Positions 43,609 through 52,390 of a stretch of 64,000 nt of DNA are shown piece after piece. The notes beneath the pieces are model-generated. The model saw only the letters and a list, made by a program, of their open reading frames with translations, was not told where the DNA came from and did not search any database. This DNA is from Streptomyces sp. NBC_00459 (GTDB lineage: Bacteria > Actinomycetota > Actinomycetes > Streptomycetales > Streptomycetaceae), in NCBI RefSeq assembly GCF_036013955.1, contig NZ_CP107903.1, positions 2,914,001 through 2,978,000 on the forward strand, written 5' to 3'. The translations under genes were made by a program, and so were the position numbers. Every line of letters begins with the position of its first letter. The first letter of the stretch is position 1.

Positions 43609-44391
43609 ATGAGCAGTCCGAAGGCGCGTGGATCACGGGCGTCCCTGCGTTCGCGGGTGCGGGTGCGTCTGCCTCGTACGCGGACCGGGCAGCGGCGGGC
43701 CGTGCAGGTCGTGATGTCGCTGTGTGTGCTGGCGCTGCTGCCGGCCACGTGGATGTTCGTCGCCGCGGGTGACCGGCTGCGCGATGTGTCGGACGCGCCG
43801 CGTACCGATGTCGCCGTCGTCTTCGGTGCCGGGTTGTGGGACGGGGAGCCGTCTCCGTACCTCGCGCACCGGTTGGACGCGGCGGCGGAGCTGTACCGGG
43901 CGGGGCGCGTCAGGGTGGTGCTCGTCACCGGGGACAACAGTCGCGAGGACTATGACGAGCCGGATGCCATGCGTGCGTATCTGACGCGGCACGGGGTGCC
44001 GGACGGGCGGATAGTGAGCGACTACGCCGGGTTCGACACGTGGGACTCGTGTGTCCGGGCGAAGAAGATATTCGGGGTCGACCGGGCCGTGCTGATCAGT
44101 CAGGGGTTCCACATCCGTCGTGCTGTCGTGTTGTGCGAGGCGGCGGGTGTGGAGTCGTACGGGGTCGGGGTCGAGGCGAAGCACGACGTGACGTGGTACT
44201 ACGGCGGGGCGCGGGAGATCTTCGCCGCGGGGAAGGCCGCGCTGGACGCGGTGTTCGAGCCTGATCCACGGTTCCTGGGGCCGGTGGAGACGGGGGTTCA
44301 GCGGGCCTTGGGTGGGTCCGGACGGGCTGAGAGCCAGGGAACCTCACCGGCGGGTCCGGGCTCCCGGGAGGTCCCCGTGCCTGGTGTGTAA
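43609..44391 (+). CDS. SanA/YdcF-like (DUF218) membrane protein
   Basis: A 260-residue protein with a basic N-terminal tail and one membrane helix ([20 protein letters not shown], residues about 35-54). An extracytoplasmic DUF218 domain follows: [20 protein letters not shown], then [20 protein letters not shown], and [19 protein letters not shown]. coli SanA and ElyC of this family act in envelope integrity. The GGGAGGGA Shine-Dalgarno fixes the start at 43609. The last ~30 residues are Pro/Gly-rich and disordered. It is in the same direction as the nitrate reductase, 45 nt upstream, and its stop overlaps the first half of a candidate GlnR site. Confidence 0.82.
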   Translation: MSSPKARGSRASLRSRVRVRLPRTRTGQRRAVQVVMSLCVLALLPATWMFVAAGDRLRDVSDAPRTDVAVVFGAGLWDGEPSPYLAHRLDAAAELYRAGRVRVVLVTGDNSREDYDEPDAMRAYLTRHGVPDGRIVSDYAGFDTWDSCVRAKKIFGVDRAVLISQGFHIRRAVVLCEAAGVESYGVGVEAKHDVTWYYGGAREIFAAGKAALDAVFEPDPRFLGPVETGVQRALGGSGRAESQGTSPAGPGSREVPVPGV

Positions 44392-44414
44392 CGGGGGGCG
44401 TTCCGGGGTGTAAC
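44386..44414 (+). promoter_or_regulatory. Candidate GlnR operator upstream of nitrate reductase
   Basis: GTGTAAC occurs at 44386-44392 and again at 44408-44414, exactly 22 bp apart. This places two GTnAC a-sites at the spacing of the GlnR consensus (GTnAC-n6-GAAAC repeated). The intervening b-site position reads CGTTC, a weak match. The second copy is 22 nt upstream of the nitrate reductase start. GlnR is the known nitrogen regulator of nitrate assimilation in Streptomyces; occupancy here is inference. Confidence 0.4.
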
Positions 44415-44436
44415 ACGGGCGCCGCACGCTGGCGGT

Positions 44437-46527
44437 ATGGAGACCTCCGTGACGCCCACGCACTGCCCGTACTGCGCCCTGCAGTGCGGGATGAACCTCA
44501 CGCCGGCAGCAGGCGGGGGCGTCACGGTCACCGAGCGCGTCGACTTCCCGGTCAACCGTGGCGCCCTGTGCGGCAAGGGGCGCACCGCACCCGCCCTGCT
44601 GTCGCCGGCGCTGCGGCTGACCGAGCCGCTCGTCCGGCGTGACGGGGTCCTCGTACCCGCCTCCTGGGAGGAGGCGCTGGACCGGGTCGCCGAAGGACTG
44701 ACCCGCACGCGTACGGAGCATGGCCCGGACGCGTGCGGTGTCTTCGGCGGGGGCGGGCTCACCAACGAGAAGGCCTACGCGCTGGGCAAGTTCGCGCGGG
44801 TCGTTCTCGGGACCTCCCAGATCGACTACAACGGGCGTTTCTGCATGTCGTCCGCCGCCGCTGCCGGGAACAAGGCCTTCGGGATGGACCGGGGGCTGCC
44901 CTTCCCGATGGAGGACATCCCCAAGACCGGGTGCGTCATCCTCGTCGGCTCCAATCTCGCCGAGACCATGCCGCCCGCCCTCCGCTACTTCACCGAACTC
45001 AAGGAGAACGGGGGGACGTTGATCGTCATCGATCCGCGTCGGACCCGTACCGCCGAGCAGGCCGATCTGCATCTCGCGCCCCGTCCCGGCAGCGATCTCG
45101 CGCTCGCCCTGGGCCTGTTGCACCTGGTCGTGTCCCAGGGACGCACCGACGAGGCGTTCATCGAGGAGCGGACGAGCGGCTGGGAGGAGACCCGGGCGGC
45201 GGCGATGGCCCACTGGCCGGAGTACGTGGAGCGGATCACCGGGGTGCCCGTGCCCCAACTCCGTGAGGCTGTCCGGATGTTCTGCGAGCCGGAGAACGCG
45301 ATGGTGCTCACCGCGCGTGGACCCGAGCAGCAGTCCAAGGGGACGGACACGGTGGGCGCGTGGATCAACCTGTGCCTGGCGACCGGGCGTTCGGGGCGGC
45401 CCTACTCCGGTTACGGGTGTCTGACCGGGCAGGGCAACGGGCAGGGTGGGCGTGAACACGGCCAGAAGGCCGACCAGTTGCCCGGCTACCGCAAGCTGAC
45501 CGACCCGGAGGCTCGGCGCCATGTGGCCGGTGTGTGGGGCGTCGACCCGGACTCGCTGCCCGGGCCCGGGCTGAGCGCGTACGAACTCCTCGACGCGCTC
45601 GGTTCGGACATCCGCTCCCTGCTGCTGATGGGGTCCAACCCGGTGGTGTCCGCGCCCCGGGCGGCGCACATCCAACAGCGCCTGGAATCACTGGACTTCC
45701 TGGCCGTCGCGGATGTCGTGCTGTCCGAGACGGCCGCGCTCGCCGATGTCGTCCTGCCCGTGACCCAGTGGGCGGAGGAGACCGGTACGACCACCAACCT
45801 GGAAGGTCGGGTGCTCCTGCGCCGACAGGCCGTCGCTCCCCCGGACGGGGTCCGCAGCGACCTGTACGTCCTGCACCAACTCGCCGCCCGGGCGGGGGTG
45901 GAGAAGGGTTTCCCGGTCGACCCCGAGGAGGTCTTCGAGGAGTTGCGCAGGGCCAGCGCGGGCGGGATCGCCGACTACTCGGGGATCACCTACCGACGGC
46001 TCGCCGAGGAGAACGGCGTCTTCTGGCCCTGCCCGGCGCAGGACGACCAGCAGGCAGCGCCGCATCCCGGTTCCCCGCGTCTCTTCCTCGACCGGTTCGC
46101 GACCGAGGACGGGCGGGCCCGGTTCGTGCCCGTGGCGCACCGGCCGATCGCCGAGGAGCCGGACGCCGAGTACCCGGTGCTGCTGACCACCGGGCGGGTT
46201 GTGGCCCAGTACCAGTCCGGGGCCCAGACACGGCGGGTCGACGAGCTGAACGCCGCCGCGCCGGGGCCGTTCGTGGAGCTGCACCCCCGGCTGGCCGCGC
46301 GACTGGGAGCCGGGGAGGGTGACGCCATCGCCGTCGTGTCACGGCGCGGGCGGGCGGTGGCGCCTGCTCGGATCACCACCTCGATCCGCCCCGACACCGT
46401 CTTCATGCCCTTCCACTGGCCGGGCGAGGGCCGGGCCAACACGCTGACCAATCCGGCCCTCGACCCGACCTCACGGATGCCGGAGTTCAAGGCGTGCGCG
46501 GTACGGCTGGAGACCGTACGCCCTTGA
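44437..46527 (+). CDS. nasA: Assimilatory nitrate reductase, molybdopterin catalytic subunit
   Basis: A 696-residue molybdopterin oxidoreductase reducing nitrate to nitrite in the cytoplasm. It has no Tat signal. An N-terminal [4Fe-4S] site is formed by Cys10, Cys13, Cys17 and Cys45 (HCPYCALQCG...ALCGKGR). The probable molybdenum-ligating cysteine is in NGRFCMSSA (Cys136). Other recognised blocks are VLVGSNLAETMPPALRYF, VIDPRRTRTAEQADLHL, GRSGRPYSGYGCLTGQGNGQ and the C-terminal cofactor-binding FMPFHWPGEGRANTLTNPA. The length fits NasC/NarB-type enzymes that lack a fused reductase domain, so a separate electron donor is needed. The symbol follows the S. coelicolor SCO2473 usage. The nearby sirohydrochlorin chelatase supports a nitrogen-assimilation setting. 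Confidence 0.88.
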   Translation: METSVTPTHCPYCALQCGMNLTPAAGGGVTVTERVDFPVNRGALCGKGRTAPALLSPALRLTEPLVRRDGVLVPASWEEALDRVAEGLTRTRTEHGPDACGVFGGGGLTNEKAYALGKFARVVLGTSQIDYNGRFCMSSAAAAGNKAFGMDRGLPFPMEDIPKTGCVILVGSNLAETMPPALRYFTELKENGGTLIVIDPRRTRTAEQADLHLAPRPGSDLALALGLLHLVVSQGRTDEAFIEERTSGWEETRAAAMAHWPEYVERITGVPVPQLREAVRMFCEPENAMVLTARGPEQQSKGTDTVGAWINLCLATGRSGRPYSGYGCLTGQGNGQGGREHGQKADQLPGYRKLTDPEARRHVAGVWGVDPDSLPGPGLSAYELLDALGSDIRSLLLMGSNPVVSAPRAAHIQQRLESLDFLAVADVVLSETAALADVVLPVTQWAEETGTTTNLEGRVLLRRQAVAPPDGVRSDLYVLHQLAARAGVEKGFPVDPEEVFEELRRASAGGIADYSGITYRRLAEENGVFWPCPAQDDQQAAPHPGSPRLFLDRFATEDGRARFVPVAHRPIAEEPDAEYPVLLTTGRVVAQYQSGAQTRRVDELNAAAPGPFVELHPRLAARLGAGEGDAIAVVSRRGRAVAPARITTSIRPDTVFMPFHWPGEGRANTLTNPALDPTSRMPEFKACAVRLETVRP

Positions 46528-46552
46528 GGGGCCGGTGAGTCGGCGGTACGTA

Positions 46553-47743
46553 CTACCAGGCGACCGGAAGGGTCCGTACGCCGTGGACGGCGCGGCCCTC
46601 GTGGGCGTTCACCTCGGCGGGGGCCGTCAGCCGTAGGCCGGGCAGGCGGCGGAACAGGGTGGGCAGGGCGATCTGGAGTTCGGCGCGGGCGAGGGACTGG
46701 CCGAGGCAGTTGTGCAGGCCGTGGCCGAACGTCAGGTGGTGCTGGGTGTCGCGGGTGATGTCGAAGGTGTCAGGGTCGGCGAAGGTGTCGGGGTCCCGGT
46801 TGGCGGCCTGGAGGGCGACGACGACGCCTTCCCCGGCCCGTACGGTGACGCCGCCGATCTCCACGTCCTGCGTGGCGATGCGCCGCATCCCGATGTGAAC
46901 GACCGTGAGATAGCGCAGGAGTTCCTCCACCGCTCCCGGCACGAGTTCCGGATCGGCTTGCAGCGCGGCCAGTTGGGCTGGGTGGGACAACAGGGCCACC
47001 ACACCGAGCGACAGCATGCTCGCCGTCGTCTCGTGGCCCGCGATGAGCAGCATCACGGCAAGTCCGGCCGCCTCGGCGGCGGTTGCCTCACCGGTGGCCA
47101 CCCGTTCGGCCGCGAGCCTGCTCAGCAGGTCGTCGCCGGGGTCGGCGGTCTTGGCGGCGAGAAGTTCCATGAGGTACCCGAACAGCGCGCCCCAGCCCGC
47201 CCGCATCGCCTCGGGCCCGTCGGTCACGGTGGCGAACGCGGCGGCGTGGCGGTGGATGAACTCCCGGTCCGCGTACGGCACTCCGAGAAGTTCGCAGATG
47301 ACGAGCAGCGGCAGCGGCAGGGTGAAGTGCTCGACAAGATCGGCCTCGGGCCCCTTGGCCACCAGGTCGTCGATGAGCCGGTCGGTCAACTGCTGGATGG
47401 ACGGCCGCAGTTCCTCGGCACGACGGAAGGTGAAGTCGGGGATCAGCATCCGGCGCAGCCGGGTGTGGTCGGGCGCGTCCATGGCGAAGAGCTGGCCGGG
47501 GGTGGGCGGCGGCGGGGTCGGCTGGAGACCGGGGAACCCCTCCCGGCGGTTCTCCGAACTGAAACGGGCGTCCGCCAGGACAGCACGGGCGTCCTCGTGC
47601 CGGGTGACCAGCCAGGGGGTGTTGCCGCCCCAGAGCGCGATACGGCTGATCCGACCCTGCTCACGCAGCAGGGTGAACTCGGCGGGCGGGTCGAGCAACG
47701 CGGTGCGCCGCATGGGCAGCGGGGGGAACGTGGTCTCGGACAT
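46553..47743 (-). CDS. Cytochrome P450
   Basis: A 396-residue soluble class-I P450. The I-helix oxygen-activation motif is LLIAGHETTASML, the K-helix ExxR is EELLRYLT, and the haem-binding loop is LTFGHGLHNCLGQSLARAEL with the cysteine ligand. The length and style fit the Streptomyces CYP105/CYP107 types, which hydroxylate secondary metabolites or xenobiotics. No ferredoxin gene accompanies it, so electrons must come from elsewhere. It has its own GGAGA ribosome site and ATG at 47743; the open frame extending to 48370 runs through the IS and is a shadow. It converges with the nitrate reductase gene 25 nt away. A G-rich region (47757-47900) lies upstream, then the IS. Confidence 0.92.
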   Translation of the reverse strand: MSETTFPPLPMRRTALLDPPAEFTLLREQGRISRIALWGGNTPWLVTRHEDARAVLADARFSSENRREGFPGLQPTPPPPTPGQLFAMDAPDHTRLRRMLIPDFTFRRAEELRPSIQQLTDRLIDDLVAKGPEADLVEHFTLPLPLLVICELLGVPYADREFIHRHAAAFATVTDGPEAMRAGWGALFGYLMELLAAKTADPGDDLLSRLAAERVATGEATAAEAAGLAVMLLIAGHETTASMLSLGVVALLSHPAQLAALQADPELVPGAVEELLRYLTVVHIGMRRIATQDVEIGGVTVRAGEGVVVALQAANRDPDTFADPDTFDITRDTQHHLTFGHGLHNCLGQSLARAELQIALPTLFRRLPGLRLTAPAEVNAHEGRAVHGVRTLPVAW

Positions 47744-47907
47744 GGTCGGTGTCTCCGGGGGGTTGGTGCGTGGGGGTGTGGGTGGTGCAGGTGTGCGTGG
47801 GGGTGCGGGCGGAGCCGGAGGTATCGGCGGAGCCGGGGGTGTGATCGGCGCTGGGGCGTGGGTGTGGACGGTGCCGAGGCGCGGTCGGCGCCAGGGCACG
47901 GTCGGGG

Positions 47908-48918
47908 CTAGGCCGTTTCTGATGGCTCTTGGTGGGCTGGGTGGATCTCGGGGTCGACCGGGCAGGACGTTCGTATGGTGCGGCGACATGAGCTCACGGA
48001 CGTGCAGTGGCAGCGGATCGAGCCTCTTCTGCCCGACAACGGCAGACCGGGCGGGCAGTGGGCGGATCACCGCAGGGTGATCAACGGGGTGCTGTTCCGG
48101 GCCCGGACCGGGGTGCCCTGGCCGGACCTGCCGGAACGGTACGGTCCCTGGCAGACCGTCTATGAACGGCATCGCCGCTGGTCGGCCGACGGCACCTGGC
48201 GGGCCATCCTCCAGGAGCTGCAGATCGAGGCGGATGCCGGTGACCCGGACGCGGCGCTCGCCCGCGAGGAGTCCCGGCAGGAGTGGGCGGTGAACATCGA
48301 CTCGACCTCCTGCCGGGCGCATCAGCACGCGGCCGGAGCGCCCCGCAAGCTCCCGGCCGACCACCCGCAAAAGGGGGCGGGACGCGTGAGGAGGCCGATG
48401 GGCGTGAGGCGTTGGGGCGCTCGCGGGGCGGGCTGACCAGCAAAGTCCATCTGCTCTCCGACGACCGGGCCCGCCCCCTGCACTGGCTGACCTCGCCCGG
48501 GCAGCGCGGTGACAGCCCGATGTTCGCCCCGGTCCTGGACGGCTTACGCATCCGGCGCCGTGGACCGGGCCGCCCGCGCAGCCGGCCGGACCGGGTGCGC
48601 GGTGACAAGGCGTACTCCAGCCGCGACAACCGCGCCTACCTGCGACGGCGCGGCATCAAAGCCACCATCGCGCAGCCCGACGACCAGCGGGCCCACCGCA
48701 GGAACCGCGGACGCTCCGGCGGCCGGCCCCCGGCCTTCGACAAGACCCAGTACCGCCGCCGCAACGCGGTCGAACGGTGCATCAACAAGTGGAAGCAGTT
48801 CCGCGCGGTGGCTACCCGGTACGACAAACGCGACTACATCTTCAACGGCACCCTCACCGTCACCGCGATCGTCATCTGGCTCCGCGACACCGTCCAAGAG
48901 CCATCAGAAACGACCTAG
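47908..48918 (+). mobile_element. IS5-family (IS427-group-like) insertion sequence with intact ends
   Basis: The element spans 47912-48914 (1003 bp) with 21-bp terminal inverted repeats differing at one position (GCCGTTTCTGATGGCTCTTGG at the left, GTCGTTT... at the right, read inward). It is flanked by CTAG target duplications (47908-47911 and 48915-48918). It encodes a two-frame DDE transposase. Intact ends, a perfect duplication and an undamaged frame suggest a recent and probably active copy. It sits between the P450 promoter region and the last gene of the ebo-like operon without breaking either. Confidence 0.85.
47975..48918 (+). CDS. IS5-family transposase expressed by -1 programmed frameshift
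   Basis: The first frame (47975-48436) encodes the N-terminal part (RRHELTDVQWQRIEPLLPDN, then WADHRRVINGVLFRARTG). The second (ending 48918) has SRGGLTSKVHLLSDD, RVRGDKAYSSRDNRAYLRRR, and YRRRNAVERCINKWKQFRA, the C-terminal DDE-E block. The frames join at the slippery sequence A_AAG_GGG (about 48370-48376), where a -1 shift produces one protein of about 315 residues. This is normal for the group. The TAG stop lies in the CTAG target duplication. No RBS-dependent second start is needed. Confidence 0.85.
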
Positions 48919-50327
48919 GCGTCGTCGGTGGGTGGGGTTGCCGGCAGACCGGTGAGCCTCAGCAGCAGGGCCTTGACGTCGGTGGCGGCGATGGCCTCGC
49001 TGCCGTGTTCCGGTGCGGAACACAGCAGCACGGGGCCGTGGTCGGGGTCGCTCGGGAGGCGTCCGTGGCTGCCGCGGACGGCCGTGGGGTCCAGCGGGAC
49101 CGTCTGCATGCGGTAGCGGAACCCGAGCTTCTTGCGGGCGAGTTGACCGGCCGCGTGCAGTTTCACGTTCGGGACGGTGTCGTCCCACAGGAGTTCGGCG
49201 GGGTCGTAGCCGGGCTTGCGGTGGATCTCGACCTGGCGGGCGAAGTCGGGGGCCCGCTCGTCGTCGAGCCAGTAGTAGTACGTGAACCAGGCGTCGGCGT
49301 CCGCCACCGCGACCAGTTCTCCCGAGCGCTCGTGGTCCAGGCCCTGGGCCGACTTGCCCATCTCACCCAGCACCTGGTCCACACCGTCGAGTTCACCGAG
49401 GATCTTGGCGACCTCGCGTACGTCGGCCGGGTCCCGGACGTAGACGTGTGCCACCTGGTGGTCGGCGACGGCGAAGGCGCGGGAGGTCCAGGGGTCGAGG
49501 TACTCCATGCCGTCCTGGGTGTGCACCTCCAGCAGTCCGGCCCGGCGCAGGGCGCGGTTGATGTCCACGGGGCGGGAGACCGGGGTGATGCCGTACTCGC
49601 TCAGCGCCACCACCGTGGCGCCGGCGGCGAGGAAGTGGTCGATCAACGGGCGCAGGGCGTCGTCGAGTTGGCGGGCGGCGCTGATGGACGCCTCGGACTG
49701 CGGGCCGGAGCGCTGGGGTTCGTAGTCCATCTGCGGGATGTAGACCAGGGTCAGATCGGGGTCGTGTTCGTCGAAGATCTGGCGGGCGGCGCCCAGGATC
49801 CACTGGGTCGAGGGCATGCCGGCGTTCGGGCCCCAGTAGGTGAACAGGGGGAACGGGCCCAGGCGGTCGGTGAGTTCGTCGTGCAGGGAGGGCGGCCAGG
49901 TGTAGCAGTCGGGTTCCTTGCGGCCGTCGGAGTAGTAGATCGGGCGCGGGGTCACCGTCCAGTCGACGTCGGCGCCCATGGCGTACCACCAGCAGATGTT
50001 GGCGACCTTGTAGCCGGGCGCCCGCTTTCGGGCCGCGTCCCAGATCTTCTCGCCGCCGACGAGGGCGTTGTGCTGCCGCCAGAGGAGTACCTCTCCCAGG
50101 TCGCGGAAGTACCAGCCGTTGGCCACCGCGCCGTGCGTGGAGGGGAGTTCGCCGGTGAGGAAGGTCGACTGGGCGGTGCAGGTGACGGCGGGGAGCGTGG
50201 TGCCGAGGGTGGCCTGGAAGCCGCGGTCGCCGAGGGCGGCGACGGCGGGCATATGGCGCAGGAGGGCGGGGGTGAGGCCGACGATGTCCAGGACGACGAG
50301 TCGGTTGGCGTTCGGGGTTTCGGTCAT
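48915..50327 (-). CDS. Alkaline-phosphatase-superfamily phosphodiesterase, EboF-like
   Basis: A 470-residue protein of the type-I phosphodiesterase/nucleotide pyrophosphatase family. Visible are the N-terminal metal-Asp strand RLVVLDIVGLTPALL, the nucleophile region TLPAVTCTAQSTFLTGELPS (Thr), VYIPQMDYEPQRSGPQS (Asp and His-type ligands) and VALSEYGITPVSRPVDINRA. This fold hydrolyses phosphoesters or sulfate esters and, with EboA/EboE, matches the last gene of ebo clusters. The ATG at 50327 has AAGGAG six bases upstream; an earlier ATG at 50351 overlaps the EboE stop (ATGA) and is an alternative. The stop TAG is shared with the CTAG duplication of the adjacent IS, so the C terminus ends exactly at the insertion. 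Confidence 0.8.
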   Translation of the reverse strand: MTETPNANRLVVLDIVGLTPALLRHMPAVAALGDRGFQATLGTTLPAVTCTAQSTFLTGELPSTHGAVANGWYFRDLGEVLLWRQHNALVGGEKIWDAARKRAPGYKVANICWWYAMGADVDWTVTPRPIYYSDGRKEPDCYTWPPSLHDELTDRLGPFPLFTYWGPNAGMPSTQWILGAARQIFDEHDPDLTLVYIPQMDYEPQRSGPQSEASISAARQLDDALRPLIDHFLAAGATVVALSEYGITPVSRPVDINRALRRAGLLEVHTQDGMEYLDPWTSRAFAVADHQVAHVYVRDPADVREVAKILGELDGVDQVLGEMGKSAQGLDHERSGELVAVADADAWFTYYYWLDDERAPDFARQVEIHRKPGYDPAELLWDDTVPNVKLHAAGQLARKKLGFRYRMQTVPLDPTAVRGSHGRLPSDPDHGPVLLCSAPEHGSEAIAATDVKALLLRLTGLPATPPTDDA

Positions 50328-50347
50328 GAAGGGCTCCTTGCGGCCGG

Positions 50348-51514
50348 TCATGAGGGGTCCTCTTTGAGGCCCAGGCCGGTCAACCGGTCACGGGCCCAGG
50401 CGAGTTCGGCGGCTATGCCGACGGCGAGGCCGGCGGGTGGGCGGGGCAGGACGGACCAGGTGTAGGTCTCGACCTCGATGTGGTCGCAGACGGCGCTCGG
50501 GCCGCCGAGAAGTCCGGTGAGAACGTTGGTGAGTTGGTCGGCGGTGGTACGGAGGGGTGGTTCGGGCTCGGCATGCAGCGGGGCGTGGAAGTGCGTACGC
50601 CAGGGGCTGTCGGCGCCGGTAGCCGGAAGTGCGCCGCCGTCCAGGGCCTCCGGCAGGTCGTCGACGCCGACCACCTTCCCCTCGCTGATCGTCCGGGTCT
50701 GGTGCAGGAACCGTCGTTCGGCCAGTTCCCGCAGGGCGGCGCGGGCGCGCGGGTCGGTCGGGTCGGGGGCCTCGACCGCGCAGGACGCCTGGAGTTTCAC
50801 GATCGGCAGGCCGGCATCGGCGAGCCGCCCGAGGGCTTCCGCGGGTTCCTCGAACTGGACGGCGAGATGGCAGGCGTCCAGGCAGACGCCGAGACGGTCG
50901 CGGTCCACGTCGGCGAACTCCCGTACCGCCTGGGCGGTGGTCTCCACGACGCACCCCGGTTCCGGCTCGAAGCCGACTCGGATACGGCGGCCGGTGTCCG
51001 ACTCCAACTCCGCCAGTCCGGCCGCCAGTTGGTCCAGTGCGCGGCGGGCCGTGTCCGCGCGCTCTGTCGGCCACGGGGTGCGCCAGCCGAGCGGGAGGGT
51101 GGAGACGCTGCCGCGTCGGGCGTCGTCGGGGAGGAGGGCGGCGAGGACACGGGCGCAGTCGAGGGTGTAGGCGAGGCGGGCCGGGTCGGCCCAGTCGGGG
51201 AGGTAGACGTCCTTCTTGACGACCTCGCGGTGGAACCCCTCGTACGGGAAGGCGTTGAGGGTGACGGTCTCCAGGCCGCGCGCCGCGAGTTCGTCCTTGA
51301 GGGTCGTCAACGCACGCTTGTCGGCGGCGAGTTCGGTGACGGCTGTGCGGGCCAGCCAGAGGCCGATGCCGAGTCGGCCGACACCGAGCCGTTCCCGTAC
51401 GGGTTCGGCGTGGGCGGCGAGCTGGGCGACGACCCCGGCGAGGTCCTCGGCCTGGTGGACGTTGCTGCAGTACGCGAGGTGGACGGGGGTGCCGTCGGGG
51501 TGGAGGAAGCGCAC
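50348..51514 (-). CDS. eboE: Metabolite traffic protein EboE-like (xylose-isomerase TIM barrel)
   Basis: A 388-residue TIM-barrel protein. It starts VRFLHPDGTPVHLAYCSNVH, a characteristic EboE opening, and contains GRLGIGLWLARTAVTELAAD, then VTLNAFPYEGFHREVVKKDV. The metal-site-like segments are RRIRVGFEPEPGCVVETT and DRLGVCLDACHLAVQFEEP; a C-terminal HHA-type block is FHAPLHAEPEPPL. The GTG at 51514 has GGAGAG nine bases upstream and begins eight bases after the TatD stop. EboE belongs to the ebo cluster, implicated in moving a secondary-metabolite precursor to the periplasm in cyanobacteria. The family call is good; the reaction is unknown. Confidence 0.82.
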   Translation of the reverse strand: MRFLHPDGTPVHLAYCSNVHQAEDLAGVVAQLAAHAEPVRERLGVGRLGIGLWLARTAVTELAADKRALTTLKDELAARGLETVTLNAFPYEGFHREVVKKDVYLPDWADPARLAYTLDCARVLAALLPDDARRGSVSTLPLGWRTPWPTERADTARRALDQLAAGLAELESDTGRRIRVGFEPEPGCVVETTAQAVREFADVDRDRLGVCLDACHLAVQFEEPAEALGRLADAGLPIVKLQASCAVEAPDPTDPRARAALRELAERRFLHQTRTISEGKVVGVDDLPEALDGGALPATGADSPWRTHFHAPLHAEPEPPLRTTADQLTNVLTGLLGGPSAVCDHIEVETYTWSVLPRPPAGLAVGIAAELAWARDRLTGLGLKEDPS

Positions 51515-51521
51515 GGTCGGC

Positions 51522-52388
51522 TCACTCTCCCCCGCGCCGGATGGAGTTGCCCTCGAACGACGAGCTCTCGTCGGGCTTCTGCTGACCGTCCGTGTCGTCC
51601 AGGTCGAGACGTCCGCTCTGGCCGTAGAACTCGACCGGGTTGCGCCACAGGACGCGGTCGACGTCGTCGGCCGTGAAGCCGTCGGCAAGCATCGCGAGGC
51701 CGGTCTTGCGCGTCTTCAGGGGGTCCGAACTGCCCCAGTCCGCCGCCGAGTTGACCATGACCCGGTCGAGGCCGTGCTCCCGGAGGATGCGGACCATGCG
51801 GTCCTCGCTCATCTTCGTCTTCGGGTACACGGAGAAGCCCGCCCAGCAGCCGCTGTCGAGGACCATGCCGACCGTCAGCTCGTTGAGGTGGTCCAGGACG
51901 ACGAGTTCGGGGGCGATGCCCGACTCCCGTACGACGTCCAGGGTGCGCCTGGTACCAGCCGCCTTGTCGCGGTGCGGGGTGTGGACGAGGGCGGGCAGGC
52001 CGTGTTCGACGGCGAGTTGGAGCTGACGGGCGAGAACCTCGTCCTCCTCCTTGGTCATCGAGTCGTAGCCGATCTCGCCGACGGCGACGACCCGGTCCTT
52101 GGCGAGGTAGCGGGGCAGTTCGTCGAGAACGGGGAGGCAGCGCGGGTCGTTCGCCTCCTTCGGGTTGAGGGCGATCGTGCAGAAGTGCTGGATGCCGAAC
52201 TGGGCGGCCCGGTACGGCTCCCAGCCGAGCAGCGAGTCGAAGTAGTCGTAGAAGGTGTCGGGCGAGGTTCGGGGCTGGCCGAGCCAGAAGGCGGGCTCGA
52301 CGACGGCCCGGACCCCGGCCGCGTACATCGCCTCGTAGTCGTCGGTGGTGCGGGAGGACATGTGGATGTGGGGGTCGAAGATGCGCAT
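51522..52388 (-). CDS. TatD-family metal-dependent hydrolase, EboB-like
   Basis: A 288-residue TIM-barrel amidohydrolase-type protein. The first metal motif is RIFDPHIHMSSRT (HxH), followed by VVAVGEIGYDSMTKEEDEV (Glu), PALVHTPHRDKAAGT (His), VVLDHLNELTVGMVLDSG (His), and a late MVNSAADWGSSDPL (Asp). Classical TatD proteins are nucleases, but ebo-cluster members probably act on a small molecule. Only two bases separate its ATG from the EboA stop, and EboE starts eight bases beyond its own stop, so translation is coupled. The long upstream open frame to 52568 runs inside eboA and is not used. Confidence 0.82.
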   Translation of the reverse strand: MRIFDPHIHMSSRTTDDYEAMYAAGVRAVVEPAFWLGQPRTSPDTFYDYFDSLLGWEPYRAAQFGIQHFCTIALNPKEANDPRCLPVLDELPRYLAKDRVVAVGEIGYDSMTKEEDEVLARQLQLAVEHGLPALVHTPHRDKAAGTRRTLDVVRESGIAPELVVLDHLNELTVGMVLDSGCWAGFSVYPKTKMSEDRMVRILREHGLDRVMVNSAADWGSSDPLKTRKTGLAMLADGFTADDVDRVLWRNPVEFYGQSGRLDLDDTDGQQKPDESSSFEGNSIRRGGE

Positions 52389-52390
52389 GG

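Noticed and set aside
47757..47900. Pro-rich coding extension of the P450
   Set aside because: The G-rich stretch gives a Pro/Thr low-complexity frame running into the IS. The P450 has its own ribosome site and ATG at 47743.
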